From assembly GCF_001889545.1 (NCBI RefSeq), contig NZ_CP018194.1, forward strand, positions 1,152,501 through 1,216,500: a DNA stretch of 64,000 bases, given 5' to 3'. Under the pieces are notes generated by a model. It did no database searches, was not told the origin of the DNA, and worked only from the letters and a program-made list of their open reading frames with translations. The DNA comes from Granulibacter bethesdensis (GTDB taxonomy: Bacteria; Pseudomonadota; Alphaproteobacteria; Acetobacterales; Acetobacteraceae). Below, piece after piece: positions 38,027 through 46,791 of this stretch. Numbering within the stretch: position 1 is the stretch's first letter; every line of letters starts with the position of its first letter. A program made the translations under genes and the position numbers.

Positions 38027-39133
38027 GTGGCCTCCAAAACGGCGGCAGACCATTTCAATCGTGATTCTTTCGTTCTCGCAATTGATGCGATGGGGGGGGA
38101 TCAGGCACCAGAGATCGTGGTCGAAGGCATGGCCATCGCCGCCGAGCGCCACCCGGATGCGCGCTTTCTGCTGGTCGGGGATGAAACCCTGCTGACCCCT
38201 CTGCTGGCACGCTGGCCGAGGGCCGCCTCCGTTTGTACGGTTCGGCATGCGCCCGGAAAGGTAACGGGCGAAATGAAGGCGGCAGCCGCGTTGCGGCTCC
38301 GCGACTCGTCCATGCGGATCGCGATCGACGCGGTGGCACATGGCGAAGCATCCGGTGTCGTCTCTGCGGGCAATTCGGGCGCCCTGCTGGCACTGGCCAA
38401 AATCATTCTCAAGACTTTGCCCGGAATTGATCGTCCGGCGCTGGCGGCTATCATGCCATCGGCGCGGGGGGATATTCTGATGCTCGATCTCGGCGCGAAT
38501 GTGCTGTGTGATCCTCGTAATCTGGTCGAATTCGCGATTATGGGTGATGTCTTTGCGCGCAGTGTGCTGGGCCTGACGGCGCCGCGTATCGGACTTCTCA
38601 ATGTGGGATCCGAGGAGCAGAAAGGCGATGACCGCATTCGGACTGCCGCCGAGATGTTGCGCACGAGCCATCTGGCGCAGCAATTCCATGGCTTTGTCGA
38701 AGGGCATGATATTGCAGCCGGGACGACCGACGTCGTGGTAGCGGACGGATTTTCCGGCAATATCGCGCTTAAGACCGCTGAAGGCACAGCAAAGATGCTG
38801 GGTGGCCTTCTGAAGCAGATATTTACCAGTACAATTCTGGCGCGTCTGGGCTATCTGCTGGCCCGCGGCGGGTTGGAGCGTTTGCGGGAATGGCTCGATC
38901 CGCGGCGTTATAATGGTGCGGTTCTCGTCGGCCTGAATGGTGTCGTGGTCAAATCGCATGGCGGCACCGACGCGCAGGGGTTTGCACATGCGGTCGATGT
39001 GGGCATGGATATGGTATCCAATCGTTCCAGTGATCGCATCCGTGAAGGAATCGCGAAACTGGTCGAGCTTTCCGGAGCAGCTCATCCTGTCCGGGATAAG
39101 GATGGAACAGCTCAACTGGCTGAAGCCCGCTAG
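38027..39133 (+). CDS. plsX: Phosphate acyltransferase PlsX
   Basis: A protein of 368 residues that makes acyl-phosphate from acyl-ACP for the first acylation of glycerol-3-phosphate by PlsY. It carries the family N-terminus V-L-A-I-D-A-M-G-G-D, S-A-G-N-S-G-A-L-L-A-L-A, V-L-C-D-P-R-N-L-V-E-F-A and the late G-L-N-G-V-V-V-K-S-H-G. The start is GTG at 38027 with AAGGG about 9 nt upstream. fabH follows after 37 bp. Confidence 0.95.
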   Translation: MASKTAADHFNRDSFVLAIDAMGGDQAPEIVVEGMAIAAERHPDARFLLVGDETLLTPLLARWPRAASVCTVRHAPGKVTGEMKAAAALRLRDSSMRIAIDAVAHGEASGVVSAGNSGALLALAKIILKTLPGIDRPALAAIMPSARGDILMLDLGANVLCDPRNLVEFAIMGDVFARSVLGLTAPRIGLLNVGSEEQKGDDRIRTAAEMLRTSHLAQQFHGFVEGHDIAAGTTDVVVADGFSGNIALKTAEGTAKMLGGLLKQIFTSTILARLGYLLARGGLERLREWLDPRRYNGAVLVGLNGVVVKSHGGTDAQGFAHAVDVGMDMVSNRSSDRIREGIAKLVELSGAAHPVRDKDGTAQLAEAR

Positions 39134-39170
39134 ATTTTGCGGGTAGGAAACGGAAAAGAGAAACGCGACG

Positions 39171-40139
39171 ATGAAGCGTTCCATAATCGCCGGCGTCGGC
39201 GCGTATTTGCCCAGCACTGTGGTCAGCAACGATGAACTGGCAAAGCGTGTGGACACGTCTGATGCCTGGATCCGCGAGCGGACCGGAATAGAGCAGCGTT
39301 ATCTGGCAACGGCCGATGAAAGCTGTGCCTTTATGGCGGCCCGTGCCGCTGAGCTTGCCCTTGCCCATGCCGGAATGACGGCGGATGACGTAGACGCGAT
39401 TCTGGTGGCAACCAGCACCCCTGATCAGGTCTTTCCGGCTGTTGCTGTACGGGTGCAGGCTTTGCTGGGGGCTAAAAAAGGATTTGGTTTCGACCTTTCC
39501 GCCGCATGCAGCGGCTTCGTGTATGGCCTTTCCATGGGAGATGCGCTGATCCGCAGTGGTCAGGCCAAAGGCGTGCTGGTGATCGGGGCGGAGGTTTTTT
39601 CCCGTCTGCTGGATTGGGATGACCGGCGTACCAATGTGCTGTTCGGGGATGGGGCGGGGGCGGTTTTTCTGCGCGCATCCACGGATAGTGATGATCCGGC
39701 ACGAGGCATTTTGTCGACACATCTCCATTCGGAAGGAGAATTAGGCGATATCCTGTTCATTGACGGGGCTAATGGTGTTGCCGGTCATCCCGGTACCATT
39801 GTCATGAATGGCAGGGAAGTTTTCCGCCATGCTGTCGGTAAAATGGCGCAGGCGGTTGAGGAAGCAATGGCTGCCAATGGTCTGACCCCGGCCGATATTG
39901 ATTGGCTGGTGCCGCATCAGGCCAATTTGCGCATCATTGAGGCGATGGGCAAAAAGCTGGATCTGCCCCCGGAAAAGGTGATTGTGACTGTCAACCGGCA
40001 TGCCAACACATCGGCAGCCTCTATTCCGCTGGCATTGAATGAGGCGGTCCAGGATGGGCGTATCCAGCCCGGCTCTGTCGTGCTGATGGAAGCGCTGGGT
40101 GGTGGCCTTACCTGGGGTTCCGCGATTCTGCGCATGTAA
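39171..40139 (+). CDS. fabH: 3-oxoacyl-ACP synthase III (KAS III)
   Basis: A protein of 322 residues starting fatty acid elongation by condensing acetyl-CoA with malonyl-ACP. The catalytic triad is visible: Cys113 in L-S-A-A-C-S-G-F-V-Y-G-L, His in V-P-H-Q-A-N-L-R-I-I (about 249) and Asn in V-N-R-H-A-N-T-S-A-A-S (about 279). The C-terminal G-G-G-L-T-W-G motif is present. Similarity starts at the first Met. It follows plsX and is followed by ihfA after 120 bp. Confidence 0.95.
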   Translation: MKRSIIAGVGAYLPSTVVSNDELAKRVDTSDAWIRERTGIEQRYLATADESCAFMAARAAELALAHAGMTADDVDAILVATSTPDQVFPAVAVRVQALLGAKKGFGFDLSAACSGFVYGLSMGDALIRSGQAKGVLVIGAEVFSRLLDWDDRRTNVLFGDGAGAVFLRASTDSDDPARGILSTHLHSEGELGDILFIDGANGVAGHPGTIVMNGREVFRHAVGKMAQAVEEAMAANGLTPADIDWLVPHQANLRIIEAMGKKLDLPPEKVIVTVNRHANTSAASIPLALNEAVQDGRIQPGSVVLMEALGGGLTWGSAILRM

Positions 40140-40258
40140 TCATAATGCCTGTGCCATCTGCTTATCTGTTGCTGAGATGCAACAGGTAAGTGGTCATGCA
40201 AGTGTTTGATCCTCCGAGATTTGTTGACTGTTTGCATCGACCTCCGTAGCGTGTCTGC

Positions 40259-40582
40259 ATGCATACCGTGACCCGCGCGCATCTGGCTGAGACGATCTAT
40301 ACGCAGGTCGGTTTGTCGAGAAATGACTCGGCACTCCTGCTTGAGACAGTGCTTGAGCGCATGTCATCCGCGCTTGAGGCTGGAGAATCCGTAAAAATCA
40401 GTGGGTTCGGGACATTTTCTGTCCGGCAGAAAGGTCGCCGGATCGGTCGTAATCCCAAGACAGGGATTGAAGTACCGATCATGCCGCGCCGTGTTCTGGT
40501 CTTCCGGCCCAGTCAGGTTCTGAAAGCACTGGCAAACGGACTGACACCGCCGGCCATTGCTGATACTGGGGATGACGAATGA
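40259..40582 (+). CDS. ihfA: Integration host factor subunit alpha
   Basis: A protein of 107 residues of the HU/IHF family. It has L-V-E-T-like helices and K-I-S-G-F-G-T-F, plus the DNA-intercalating arm segment [12 protein letters not shown] with its apical proline. The [12 protein letters not shown] strand after the arm and the alpha-specific spacing place it as IhfA. With IhfB it bends DNA at specific sites. Its stop overlaps the start of the MerR-type gene by 4 bp (ATGA), a conserved ihfA-merR pair. Confidence 0.93.
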   Translation: MHTVTRAHLAETIYTQVGLSRNDSALLLETVLERMSSALEAGESVKISGFGTFSVRQKGRRIGRNPKTGIEVPIMPRRVLVFRPSQVLKALANGLTPPAIADTGDDE

Positions 40583-41235
40583 CCACTGCTGTGGACGGCT
40601 TCCCGGAGCAGAGGGATAATGAGACAGGGCCGGATTATAATCCGGCGGATGAAGCTTCCAGAGCGTCAAGGCTACGCAAGTCTCCTACTGCTTTTCGTAC
40701 GATCAGCGAGGTGGCGGATGAGCTTCATATTCCTCAGCATGTGCTGCGTTTCTGGGAAACCAAATTTCCCCAGGTCAAGCCGCTGAAGCGTGGTGGGGGA
40801 CGCCGTTACTATCGCCCGGATGATATTGCCCTTCTGCGCCGTATCTCTGATTTGCTGTATATTCAAGGCTATACAATCAAAGGTGTGCAACGGTTGCTCA
40901 GGGAAGGCGGCGGCCGGCTGTCGGATAATATTCCGCCCCCGCGTGCTGATGAACGCGCGGATGTCGATACTGGGGCCGGGCAGGGGGGATCATCCTCTTC
41001 TGTTTCCTCCGGGCGCCCGGTGCAGGTGGAAGCTTCCTCGACTTCTTCTGCCGCGCTTTCTCAGGCGTCCTCTGCATCTGAAGCGGCCATGGAGGCAGAA
41101 GTAAAACGCCTCCATGCTGCTCTTCAGCAAACTCATGCCGCGTTGCTCGAAGAACGCAGCAGGGCTGATCATCTCCGTTCATTGCTGGAAGCATTAATCG
41201 ATGAGCTGGGTGATATTCGTCAGGTTTTACCATAA
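40579..41235 (+). CDS. MerR-family transcriptional regulator
   Basis: A protein of 218 residues. The winged helix-turn-helix lies at about 33-100: [22 protein letters not shown], then [13 protein letters not shown] serine-rich linker follows (about 130-165), and a C-terminal coiled coil ([13 protein letters not shown]). There is no cysteine metal site, so it is not a metal sensor of the MerR type. Paired with ihfA throughout alphaproteobacteria, but its targets are not established. Confidence 0.9.
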   Translation: MTTAVDGFPEQRDNETGPDYNPADEASRASRLRKSPTAFRTISEVADELHIPQHVLRFWETKFPQVKPLKRGGGRRYYRPDDIALLRRISDLLYIQGYTIKGVQRLLREGGGRLSDNIPPPRADERADVDTGAGQGGSSSSVSSGRPVQVEASSTSSAALSQASSASEAAMEAEVKRLHAALQQTHAALLEERSRADHLRSLLEALIDELGDIRQVLP

Positions 41236-41279
41236 GCAATAATCTGCACGATTTTTTACTGAGCTGTGTGGTGTCCGGT

Positions 41280-41295
41280 GAGGACTGAAGTCCTC
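41280..41295 (+). terminator. Hairpin after the MerR gene
   Basis: GAGGAC (41280-41285), TGAA loop, GTCCTC (41290-41295): a perfect 6-bp stem 45 nt beyond the MerR stop and before the tRNA-Pro promoter. No T tract follows, so termination here is only a possibility. Confidence 0.35.
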
Positions 41296-41334
41296 TGAGC
41301 ATTCTCCCCATGTATGTTTCTTGGGTTCGCTCTC

Positions 41335-41363
41335 TTGCGAAAGGGACGTCCCCCTGCTACACG
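41335..41363 (+). promoter_or_regulatory. Putative promoter of tRNA-Pro
   Basis: TTGCGA (41335-41340) and TACACG (41358-41363) are 17 nt apart. The 5' end of the tRNA lies 14 nt after the -10 element, the normal distance for a tRNA leader. Confidence 0.45.
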
Positions 41364-41376
41364 GCACCCACATTGA

Positions 41377-41450
41377 CGGGCAGTAGCGCAGCCTGGTAGC
41401 GCATCAGTCTGGGGGACTGGGGGTCGTGGGTTCGAATCCCGCCTGCCCGA
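41377..41450 (+). tRNA. tRNA-Pro (anticodon GGG)
   Basis: A full cloverleaf. The acceptor stem CGGGCAG pairs with CTGCCCG, the D arm is GCGC/GCGC around AGCCTGGTA, the anticodon stem TCAGT/ACTGG encloses the loop CTGGGGG (anticodon GGG), and the T arm holds GGTTCGAATCC. The discriminator base is A and CCA is not encoded. It reads CCC and CCU proline codons. A strong terminator follows within 6 bp. Confidence 0.95.
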
Positions 41451-41455
41451 TATGA

Positions 41456-41489
41456 AAAAGGCCGGTTCCTTCAGGAACCGGCCTTTTTC
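41456..41489. terminator. Bidirectional intrinsic terminator after tRNA-Pro
   Basis: AAAAAGGCCGGTTCCT pairs with AGGAACCGGCCTTTTT around a short TC loop, giving about 16 paired bases with T runs on both strands. It ends the tRNA transcript and that of the convergent lipoprotein gene. Confidence 0.88.
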
Positions 41490-41502
41490 ATTGGATTATG
41501 CC

Positions 41503-41931
41503 TCAGTCACGATGCCAGCTGACCGGAATGGGGGAAGTGGCAGAGTGATTCCAGACCTCGCGCCCACGATACTCGATGGTGCAGGTGGGCATTGTCAGTG
41601 TGGCAAGCAGGCGATTACCCGTGAATTGCCCCTGAAAGACATTGCTGCCGATTGTCTCCTTGAAAAACCCGTTTTCATTGATCAGAGGCGTAAAAACCAG
41701 GCCGGACGAATAGGCATAGGTAATGGAATGATCGCCAACGGTGAATATGCCTGCATGCGGTGCCGTGCAGTCTGGTGAGTTACCGGCGATGATACGGGCA
41801 TGGGCCTTGTAACTGGCATCATGGAGGCTGAGCGGGTAATAAACCGGCTTTCCGGCCCGTAAATCAGGATCGGGGTGGGAACAGGCGGATAGCCCGATCA
41901 GAAGGATTGTAATGGCGGCTGGCTTGTTCAT
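41503..41931 (-). CDS. Putative lipoprotein, unknown function
   Basis: A protein of 142 residues. The N-terminus M-N-K-P-A-A-I-T-I-L-L-I-G-L-S-A-C is a lipoprotein signal with lipidation at Cys17 and Ser/His after it. The mature part contains an aromatic Y-Y-P-L-S-L-H-D-A-S-Y-K-A-H-A-R, two cysteines likely to form a disulfide (C-T-A-P-H and T-C-T-I-E-Y), and beta-strand-like repeats resembling META/HslJ or DUF-type lipocalin folds, but I cannot assign a family. The start at 41931 is chosen because the signal begins there; the longer frame overlaps cutA. Divergent from cutA. Confidence 0.75.
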   Translation of the reverse strand: MNKPAAITILLIGLSACSHPDPDLRAGKPVYYPLSLHDASYKAHARIIAGNSPDCTAPHAGIFTVGDHSITYAYSSGLVFTPLINENGFFKETIGSNVFQGQFTGNRLLATLTMPTCTIEYRGREVWNHSATSPIPVSWHRD

Positions 41932-42060
41932 GGCAGTCTGTCCTCGGCTGACGGGCAGATAGGCGGCAGTATCCGGCAGCAGAGCCATGATTCTGACCGA
42001 TCTTGTTGTTTCATTACCTCGGTGGAGGAAAGGCGGCAACGGCATCACGAAGGGAAAGCC

Positions 42061-42390
42061 ATGACAGAAGAAAAGCCGGTTGTGGTTTATGCCACCTGCG
42101 CTGATGAGGAAGAGGCGCGCCGTATCGGACGGGCCCTGATTGAGGCTGGTCTGGCCGCCTGCATCAACATGCGGCCCCATACAGCGATTTATCGCTGGAA
42201 CGACCAGATTGAGGAGGGGGCTGAATTTGGTCTTCTGATCAAGACGACCGCCTCACAGCAGGATGCCACCATGGCTTTGATCAGGCAGATGCACAGCTAT
42301 GAACTGCCGGGCATTCTCTGTCTGCACGTGGCGGGAGGAGATCCCGCCTATCTGCAATGGATATACGACAATGCAGGTGGCCAGAGGTGA
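42061..42390 (+). CDS. cutA: Divalent-cation tolerance protein CutA
   Basis: A protein of 109 residues, a trimeric PII-like protein. The motifs V-V-V-Y-A-T-C-A-D-E-E-E-A-R-R-I-G, G-L-A-A-C-I-N, the aromatic Y-R-W-N-D-Q-I-E-E-G-A-E and E-L-P-G-I-L-C-L are all characteristic. CutA has been linked to copper and other divalent metal tolerance; its true biochemical role is unresolved. ATG at 42061 follows GAAGGGAAAG. Convergent with ispDF, 11 bp apart. Confidence 0.93.
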   Translation: MTEEKPVVVYATCADEEEARRIGRALIEAGLAACINMRPHTAIYRWNDQIEEGAEFGLLIKTTASQQDATMALIRQMHSYELPGILCLHVAGGDPAYLQWIYDNAGGQR

Positions 42391-42401
42391 GGGGGGCAGT
42401 C

Positions 42402-43532
42402 TTATGCCGGTATCATGATGATCACGGCTGCCTGGGCGGCGATACCCTCCTCACGACCTGTGAAGCCAAGTTTCTCGCTGGTTGTTGCCTTGACTGAAAT
42501 CTTGTCGATGGAGACTCCCAGCAGGTCTGCCAGACGGGCGATCATGGCCGGCGCGTGAGGCGTAATTTTCGGCTTTTCGCAGATCAGCGTGAGATCGGCA
42601 TTGGCCAGAAAACCACCTCGCGCCACAATGCGCTCGGCCGCATGACGCAGGAAGCGGGCGCTGTCCGCATCTTTCCAGCTTGCTTCGGTCGGTGGGAAAT
42701 GCCGCCCAATATCTCCCTCAGCCAGCGCACCGTAAATAGCATCGCACAGCGCATGAATGCCGACATCAGCATCCGAATGTCCGGCCAGACCCTTATGATG
42801 CGGAACGTCAATACCGCACAGAATCAGCTTCCGGCCTGTTTCGAAGGCATGCACATCGTAACCGGTGCCGATGCGCGGGATCATGGAGATGGACATGCTA
42901 CGCTCCACTCGGGCCAGATCGGCCGGATAGGTGACTTTGATATTGTCTTCTGCGCCGGGGATCAGAGCCACGGAATGCCCAGCCTGATCCAGCAGGGCGG
43001 CGTCGTCGGTTGCACCCCCGGGATGCTCCCGGTGCAGTGCCAGCAGAACGGAAAATTTGAACGCCTGCGGTGTCTGGGCGCGATACAGACCCTCGCGGGG
43101 GACGGTTGAGTCGATAATATTGCCTGCCGCACGCTTTAACGTATCGGCGACTGGGACGGCAGGAATGGCGCCGTCATGGATTTGCAGAGCCTCGATCAGA
43201 TCATCAATGGTCTGATCAGGAAAATAGGGACGTGCCGCATCGTGGATCAGAACGATATCGGGTGCATGCGGCACCAGGGCTTCCAAACCGGCGCGGACAC
43301 TGTCCTGCCGTTCTTTTCCGCCATTAACAATCGGTAGATGGTTCAGACCATGCAGGAGGGGCGCGATATCGTCAGAGCGTCCGACTGGTTGCAGCAGATC
43401 AACCCTTGCTGACAGCCGCTCGGCTCCATGCCTGATCAGCGGCTTTCCGCCCACCGGCAGGAATTGTTTGGGAATGTCGCTGCCGAAGCGCGAACCATTG
43501 CCGCCAGCCACAAGAATCGCTGCAATACGCAT
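42402..43532 (-). CDS. ispDF: Bifunctional IspDF (MEP cytidylyltransferase / MECP synthase)
   Basis: A protein of 376 residues joining two non-consecutive enzymes of the MEP isoprenoid pathway, a fusion typical of alphaproteobacteria. IspD (about 1-215) shows [14 protein letters not shown] and H-D-A-A-R-P-Y. IspF (about 220-376) begins [10 protein letters not shown] and holds [16 protein letters not shown] (zinc ligands) plus D-I-G-R-H-F-P-P. IspD uses CTP to form CDP-methylerythritol; IspF makes the cyclic diphosphate after IspE phosphorylates it. Confidence 0.95.
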   Translation of the reverse strand: MRIAAILVAGGNGSRFGSDIPKQFLPVGGKPLIRHGAERLSARVDLLQPVGRSDDIAPLLHGLNHLPIVNGGKERQDSVRAGLEALVPHAPDIVLIHDAARPYFPDQTIDDLIEALQIHDGAIPAVPVADTLKRAAGNIIDSTVPREGLYRAQTPQAFKFSVLLALHREHPGGATDDAALLDQAGHSVALIPGAEDNIKVTYPADLARVERSMSISMIPRIGTGYDVHAFETGRKLILCGIDVPHHKGLAGHSDADVGIHALCDAIYGALAEGDIGRHFPPTEASWKDADSARFLRHAAERIVARGGFLANADLTLICEKPKITPHAPAMIARLADLLGVSIDKISVKATTSEKLGFTGREEGIAAQAAVIIMIPA

Positions 43533-43835
43533 CCGCGGGGTGTGTTCCCGTGGAGAGTTTCTGTCAACCAGTGATGCGTATCTCTGACGATCAGTTGGAA
43601 AGAGGCTGCATGGATGAAGATGAACAGAGAAGTATTCGCGCTACTGAAATAATGAGTATAAGAATGATATGTCAGCTCTGGCATTACAGAGATGATTGAT
43701 TTTTGGAAAGATTTATCACGATAGTTTTTGTTGCCTGTGGCCGGAAAATATCTAACATAAAGTATCCTGTCATTGTCTTGCTTGCGGCATTTTGGCCGTT
43801 TTGCTGACGTGTTGTATAAGGATTATTTAATTATT
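43533..43835. other. AT-rich intergenic region before the receiver-domain gene
   Basis: About 300 bp between ispDF and the receiver-domain gene. It is distinctly AT-rich compared with its neighbours (for example 43630-43760), with no plausible gene, RNA structure or clear paired promoter that I could recognise. It must hold the divergent promoters of both neighbours. Confidence 0.5.
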
Positions 43836-44198
43836 TTGAAGTCTGCCACTTCTGTGTTGCTTGTTGATGATGACGGGAGCGTACGTGATGTCATCCTTGC
43901 AGGGCTGTTGGGCCGCGGTTTTGTTGTGGCAGCCGCTGAAAGCGGCGAGTCCGCTCTGGAACTGCTCAGAGGACATGGTGGCTTTGATGTGGTGATCAGT
44001 GACATCTGTATGCCGGGCATGTCGGGCTTTGAACTGCGCAAGAAGGTCATGGCGCTTTATCCGGACACGTATTTCATTCTGATTTCAGGTTATACCGATG
44101 GTGTGCCAGAGCCTGTCCCCATCCTCCGCAAGCCATTCAGGCTTTCACAACTGGAGGACAGGATCAGATCGTGGCAAATGGGGAGTCAGCAGCAATAA
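43836..44198 (+). CDS. Orphan response-regulator receiver protein
   Basis: About 120 residues, a bare receiver domain: V-L-L-V-D-D-D-G (acidic pocket, Asp11-13), phospho-acceptor Asp56 in V-V-I-S-D-I-C-M-P-G-M-S-G, the S-G-Y switch residue region and L-R-K-P-F with the conserved lysine. It is similar to the receiver half of hybrid histidine kinases and to CckA/FixJ-type receivers. No output domain and no kinase gene lies beside it. No ATG fits; TTG at 43836 with AAGGA 13 nt upstream is the best start, and TTG codons further upstream remain possible. Confidence 0.72.
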   Translation: MKSATSVLLVDDDGSVRDVILAGLLGRGFVVAAAESGESALELLRGHGGFDVVISDICMPGMSGFELRKKVMALYPDTYFILISGYTDGVPEPVPILRKPFRLSQLEDRIRSWQMGSQQQ

Positions 44199-44242
44199 CG
44201 TTCCGGATCAGGCGTTATTCCCCTTAGCCGTAGCGGATACCC

Positions 44243-44497
44243 TCAGCGGCGGCCCGTTATGACACCCACCAGAAAGCCGATGCCTGCTGCAATCCCGAGT
44301 GCTGTCAAAGGGTAATCAGCCGTAAAGCTTTTGACAGTATCGCAGGTTTCAGCCAATGCGCTTTGTGCCTCGCCATATCGCTGCCGGGCCTTGCCGTGGA
44401 TCTCGGTTTCAGTATCCCCGGTCAGACGGCCGATCCCCTCCTGTACCTTGCCAGCCAGTTCTTCTGCCTTGCCTTCAAATTCTTCAGCGTGAGACAT
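44243..44497 (-). CDS. CsbD/DUF883-like stress protein with C-terminal membrane anchor
   Basis: A protein of 84 residues. The N-terminal half is CsbD-like (M-S-H-A-E-E-F-E-G-K-A-E-E-L-A-G-K-V-Q-E and G-R-L-T-G-D-T-E-T-E). The C-terminal half has a hydrophobic segment ending G-F-L-V-G-V-I-T-G-R-R, as in ElaB/DUF883 ribosome-associated proteins. The combination suggests a small inner-membrane stress-response protein. The start at 44497 is chosen as the beginning of the CsbD motif; upstream in-frame sequence is a proline-rich, unlikely extension. Confidence 0.78.
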   Translation of the reverse strand: MSHAEEFEGKAEELAGKVQEGIGRLTGDTETEIHGKARQRYGEAQSALAETCDTVKSFTADYPLTALGIAAGIGFLVGVITGRR

Positions 44498-44751
44498 TTG
44501 CCTTGTTCTCTCTCTGTCCTGAGGGGCTGGTGCTGTCACCCTGGCCGCCTTCTGCTCTGGCAACGCCGGGCCTGTGGGCAGGTTGCGTGGCAAGACAACA
44601 TGATGAACCCCGATCATTGCCTGCCTCTATGGGGTGACAGAATGTCTTTCTCGTTGCATGCTGCTCCGCGTCATTGCCGGGCATGGATGTTCGGCGCGGG
44701 ATAAACGTCACAATACAAACAGAGCACTCTGTGCCAATAGGGGACCGTACC

Positions 44752-46272
44752 ATGGCAGACAGTCCATTGAATGAGGTCGCACATCATATCGCGATCCGGC
44801 CGCAATACGAAAATTTCATCGGTGGGCGTTGGGTTGCACCGGTCAAAGGCCAGTATTTCGACAATATTTCCCCCATCAATGGTCAGGTGATCTGCAAGAT
44901 CGCCCGCTCATCGGCTGAAGATATCGAACTGGCCCTGGACGCCGCCCACAAGGTGCGGGAGCGCTGGGGTCGTACAGCCCCTGCCGAGCGCGCGCGTGTC
45001 CTGCTGCGTATTGCCGACCGTATGGAAGAAAAGCTGGAGCGCCTGGCGCTGGCGGAAACCATCGATAATGGCAAGCCGATCCGGGAAACCACAGCCGCTG
45101 ATATTCCGCTGGCAATTGACCATTTCCGCTACTTTGCAGGCGTGCTGCGGTCTCAGGAAGGCGCGATCAGTGAGATCGACCACGATACCGTCGCCTATCA
45201 TTTCCATGAGCCGCTGGGTGTGGTCGGGCAGATCATCCCGTGGAACTTCCCGTTGCTGATGGCTTGCTGGAAGCTGGCTCCGGCTCTGGCAGGCGGTAAC
45301 TGTGTGGTGATGAAGCCTGCCGAGCAGACCCCCATGAGCATCATGGTGCTGATGGAGATCATCGGTGATCTTCTGCCGGAAGGCGTGCTGAACATCGTCA
45401 ACGGCTTCGGTGTCGAGGCTGGCAAGCCGCTGGCCCAGAACAAGCGTATCGCCAAGATCGCATTCACCGGTGAGACCACCACCGGTCGCCTGATCATGCA
45501 GTATGCCTCCGAAAACCTGATCCCGGTGACGCTGGAACTGGGTGGTAAAAGCCCGAACATCTTCTTCGAGGATGTGGCCGCCGAGGATGATGATTTCTTC
45601 GACAAGGCGCTCGAAGGCTTTGCCTTGTTCGCGCTCAATCAGGGTGAGGTCTGTACCTGCCCTAGCCGCGCCCTGATTCATGAAAAGATCTATGATCGCT
45701 TCATGGACGCTGCGACAAGGCGTGTGCAGGCGATCAAGCAGGGTAACCCGCTCGATTCCAGCACCATGATCGGTGCGCAGGCCTCGAACGATCAGTTGGA
45801 GAAAATCCTGTCCTACATCGATATCGGGCAGCAGGAAGGTGCAAAGCTCCGCACTGGCGGTCAGCGCGTGAGGCCGGGTGGCGATCTGGATAACGGTTTC
45901 TATGTCGCGCCGACCATTCTGGAAGGCCACAACAAGATGCGCGTGTTCCAGGAAGAAATCTTCGGTCCGGTCGTGGCTGTCACCCGCTTCAAGGATGAAG
46001 CGGAGGCGCTTTCCATCGCCAATGACACGCTGTACGGCCTTGGCGCAGGCGTGTGGAGCCGTGATGGCAACCGTGCCTATCGCATGGGTCGTGGCATTCA
46101 GGCCGGGCGAGTCTGGACCAACTGCTATCACCTCTATCCGGCGCATGCGGCCTTCGGTGGCTACAAGCAATCCGGCATCGGGCGTGAAACCCACAAGATG
46201 ATGCTTGATCACTACCAGCAGACCAAGAACCTGCTGGTCAGTTATAGCCCCAAGAAGCTCGGCTTCTTCTGA
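44752..46272 (+). CDS. NAD-dependent aldehyde dehydrogenase (ExaC/AldB-like)
   Basis: A protein of 506 residues. Catalytic Cys301 lies in N-Q-G-E-V-C-T-C, and the general base Glu262 in L-E-L-G-G-K-S-P-N. The NAD-binding F-T-G-E-T-T-T-G-R segment is at about 238-246. The extra cysteine C-T-C and length fit the acetaldehyde dehydrogenase group (ExaC, AldB), which oxidises aldehydes from alcohol breakdown to acids in the cytoplasm. This suits an acetic acid bacterium, where periplasmic quinoprotein enzymes do most of the flux. DUF779 follows 71 bp later, its usual partner. ATG at 44752 is chosen from similarity. Confidence 0.93.
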   Translation: MADSPLNEVAHHIAIRPQYENFIGGRWVAPVKGQYFDNISPINGQVICKIARSSAEDIELALDAAHKVRERWGRTAPAERARVLLRIADRMEEKLERLALAETIDNGKPIRETTAADIPLAIDHFRYFAGVLRSQEGAISEIDHDTVAYHFHEPLGVVGQIIPWNFPLLMACWKLAPALAGGNCVVMKPAEQTPMSIMVLMEIIGDLLPEGVLNIVNGFGVEAGKPLAQNKRIAKIAFTGETTTGRLIMQYASENLIPVTLELGGKSPNIFFEDVAAEDDDFFDKALEGFALFALNQGEVCTCPSRALIHEKIYDRFMDAATRRVQAIKQGNPLDSSTMIGAQASNDQLEKILSYIDIGQQEGAKLRTGGQRVRPGGDLDNGFYVAPTILEGHNKMRVFQEEIFGPVVAVTRFKDEAEALSIANDTLYGLGAGVWSRDGNRAYRMGRGIQAGRVWTNCYHLYPAHAAFGGYKQSGIGRETHKMMLDHYQQTKNLLVSYSPKKLGFF

Positions 46273-46289
46273 TCCTGTCCGAACAGGCT

Positions 46290-46315
46290 CCGGGCCGGAG
46301 CAGTATCCGGCCCGG
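46290..46315 (+). terminator. Strong hairpin between aldehyde dehydrogenase and DUF779
   Basis: CCGGGCCGG (46290-46298) pairs with CCGGCCCGG (46307-46315) around an 8-nt loop, with no T tract. Because the two genes are functionally paired, this may be an intercistronic processing or stability hairpin rather than a terminator. Confidence 0.45.
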
Positions 46316-46343
46316 ATAATCGGAGGGAGGAAAGGCAACGCCA

Positions 46344-46730
46344 ATGGTTGATCGCGTCACGGTCACCCCGGCTGCTGCCGAGGTGATTGATCGCTTGAGA
46401 GGCATGCACGGGGATTTGATTTTCCATCAATCCGGTGGCTGTTGTGATGGGAGTGCCCCCATGTGCTACCCGCGCGGCGATTTCAGGGTCGGTCAGCAGG
46501 ATGTTCTGCTGGGGAATATCCATGGGTGCGATTTTTATATGGGGGCCGCCCAGTTTGATTACTGGCGTCATACCCAGCTGATTATCGATGTGGTGTCTGG
46601 ACGAGGCTCGGGTTTTTCACTGGAGGCTCCGGAAGGGGTCCGCTTTCTGACCAGAAGCCGGGTCTTTACCGATGATGAATGGCGTATTCTGGAAGCGCAG
46701 GGCGATCCGCCGCGCGGAGCTTCCAACTGA
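46344..46730 (+). CDS. DUF779 protein, partner of aldehyde dehydrogenase
   Basis: A protein of 128 residues. It contains the DUF779 signature H-Q-S-G-G-C-C-D-G-S-A-P-M-C-Y, with the three cysteines able to hold a metal, then F-Y-M-G-A-A-Q-F-D-Y-W-R-H-T and G-F-S-L-E-A-P-E-G-V-R-F. DUF779 genes are widely found next to acetaldehyde dehydrogenase genes; a redox or metal-related accessory role is inferred only from that association. It follows the dehydrogenase in the same direction and is closed by an intrinsic terminator. Confidence 0.9.
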   Translation: MVDRVTVTPAAAEVIDRLRGMHGDLIFHQSGGCCDGSAPMCYPRGDFRVGQQDVLLGNIHGCDFYMGAAQFDYWRHTQLIIDVVSGRGSGFSLEAPEGVRFLTRSRVFTDDEWRILEAQGDPPRGASN

Positions 46731-46743
46731 GCGCCAGAAACGA

Positions 46744-46778
46744 AAAAAGCGCCCGGATACATTCCGGGCGCTTTTTTC
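46744..46778. terminator. Bidirectional intrinsic terminator (DUF779 / fpr)
   Basis: AAAAAAGCGCCCGGA and TCCGGGCGCTTTTTT form about 15 base pairs around a TACAT loop, with T runs on both strands. It closes the DUF779 transcript and the convergent fpr transcript. Confidence 0.9.
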
Positions 46779-46791
46779 GCGGAAAGCCGGC

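Noticed and set aside
44908-46344. A 478-codon minus-strand open frame
   Set aside because: It is antisense to the aldehyde dehydrogenase, which has its catalytic Cys and Glu.
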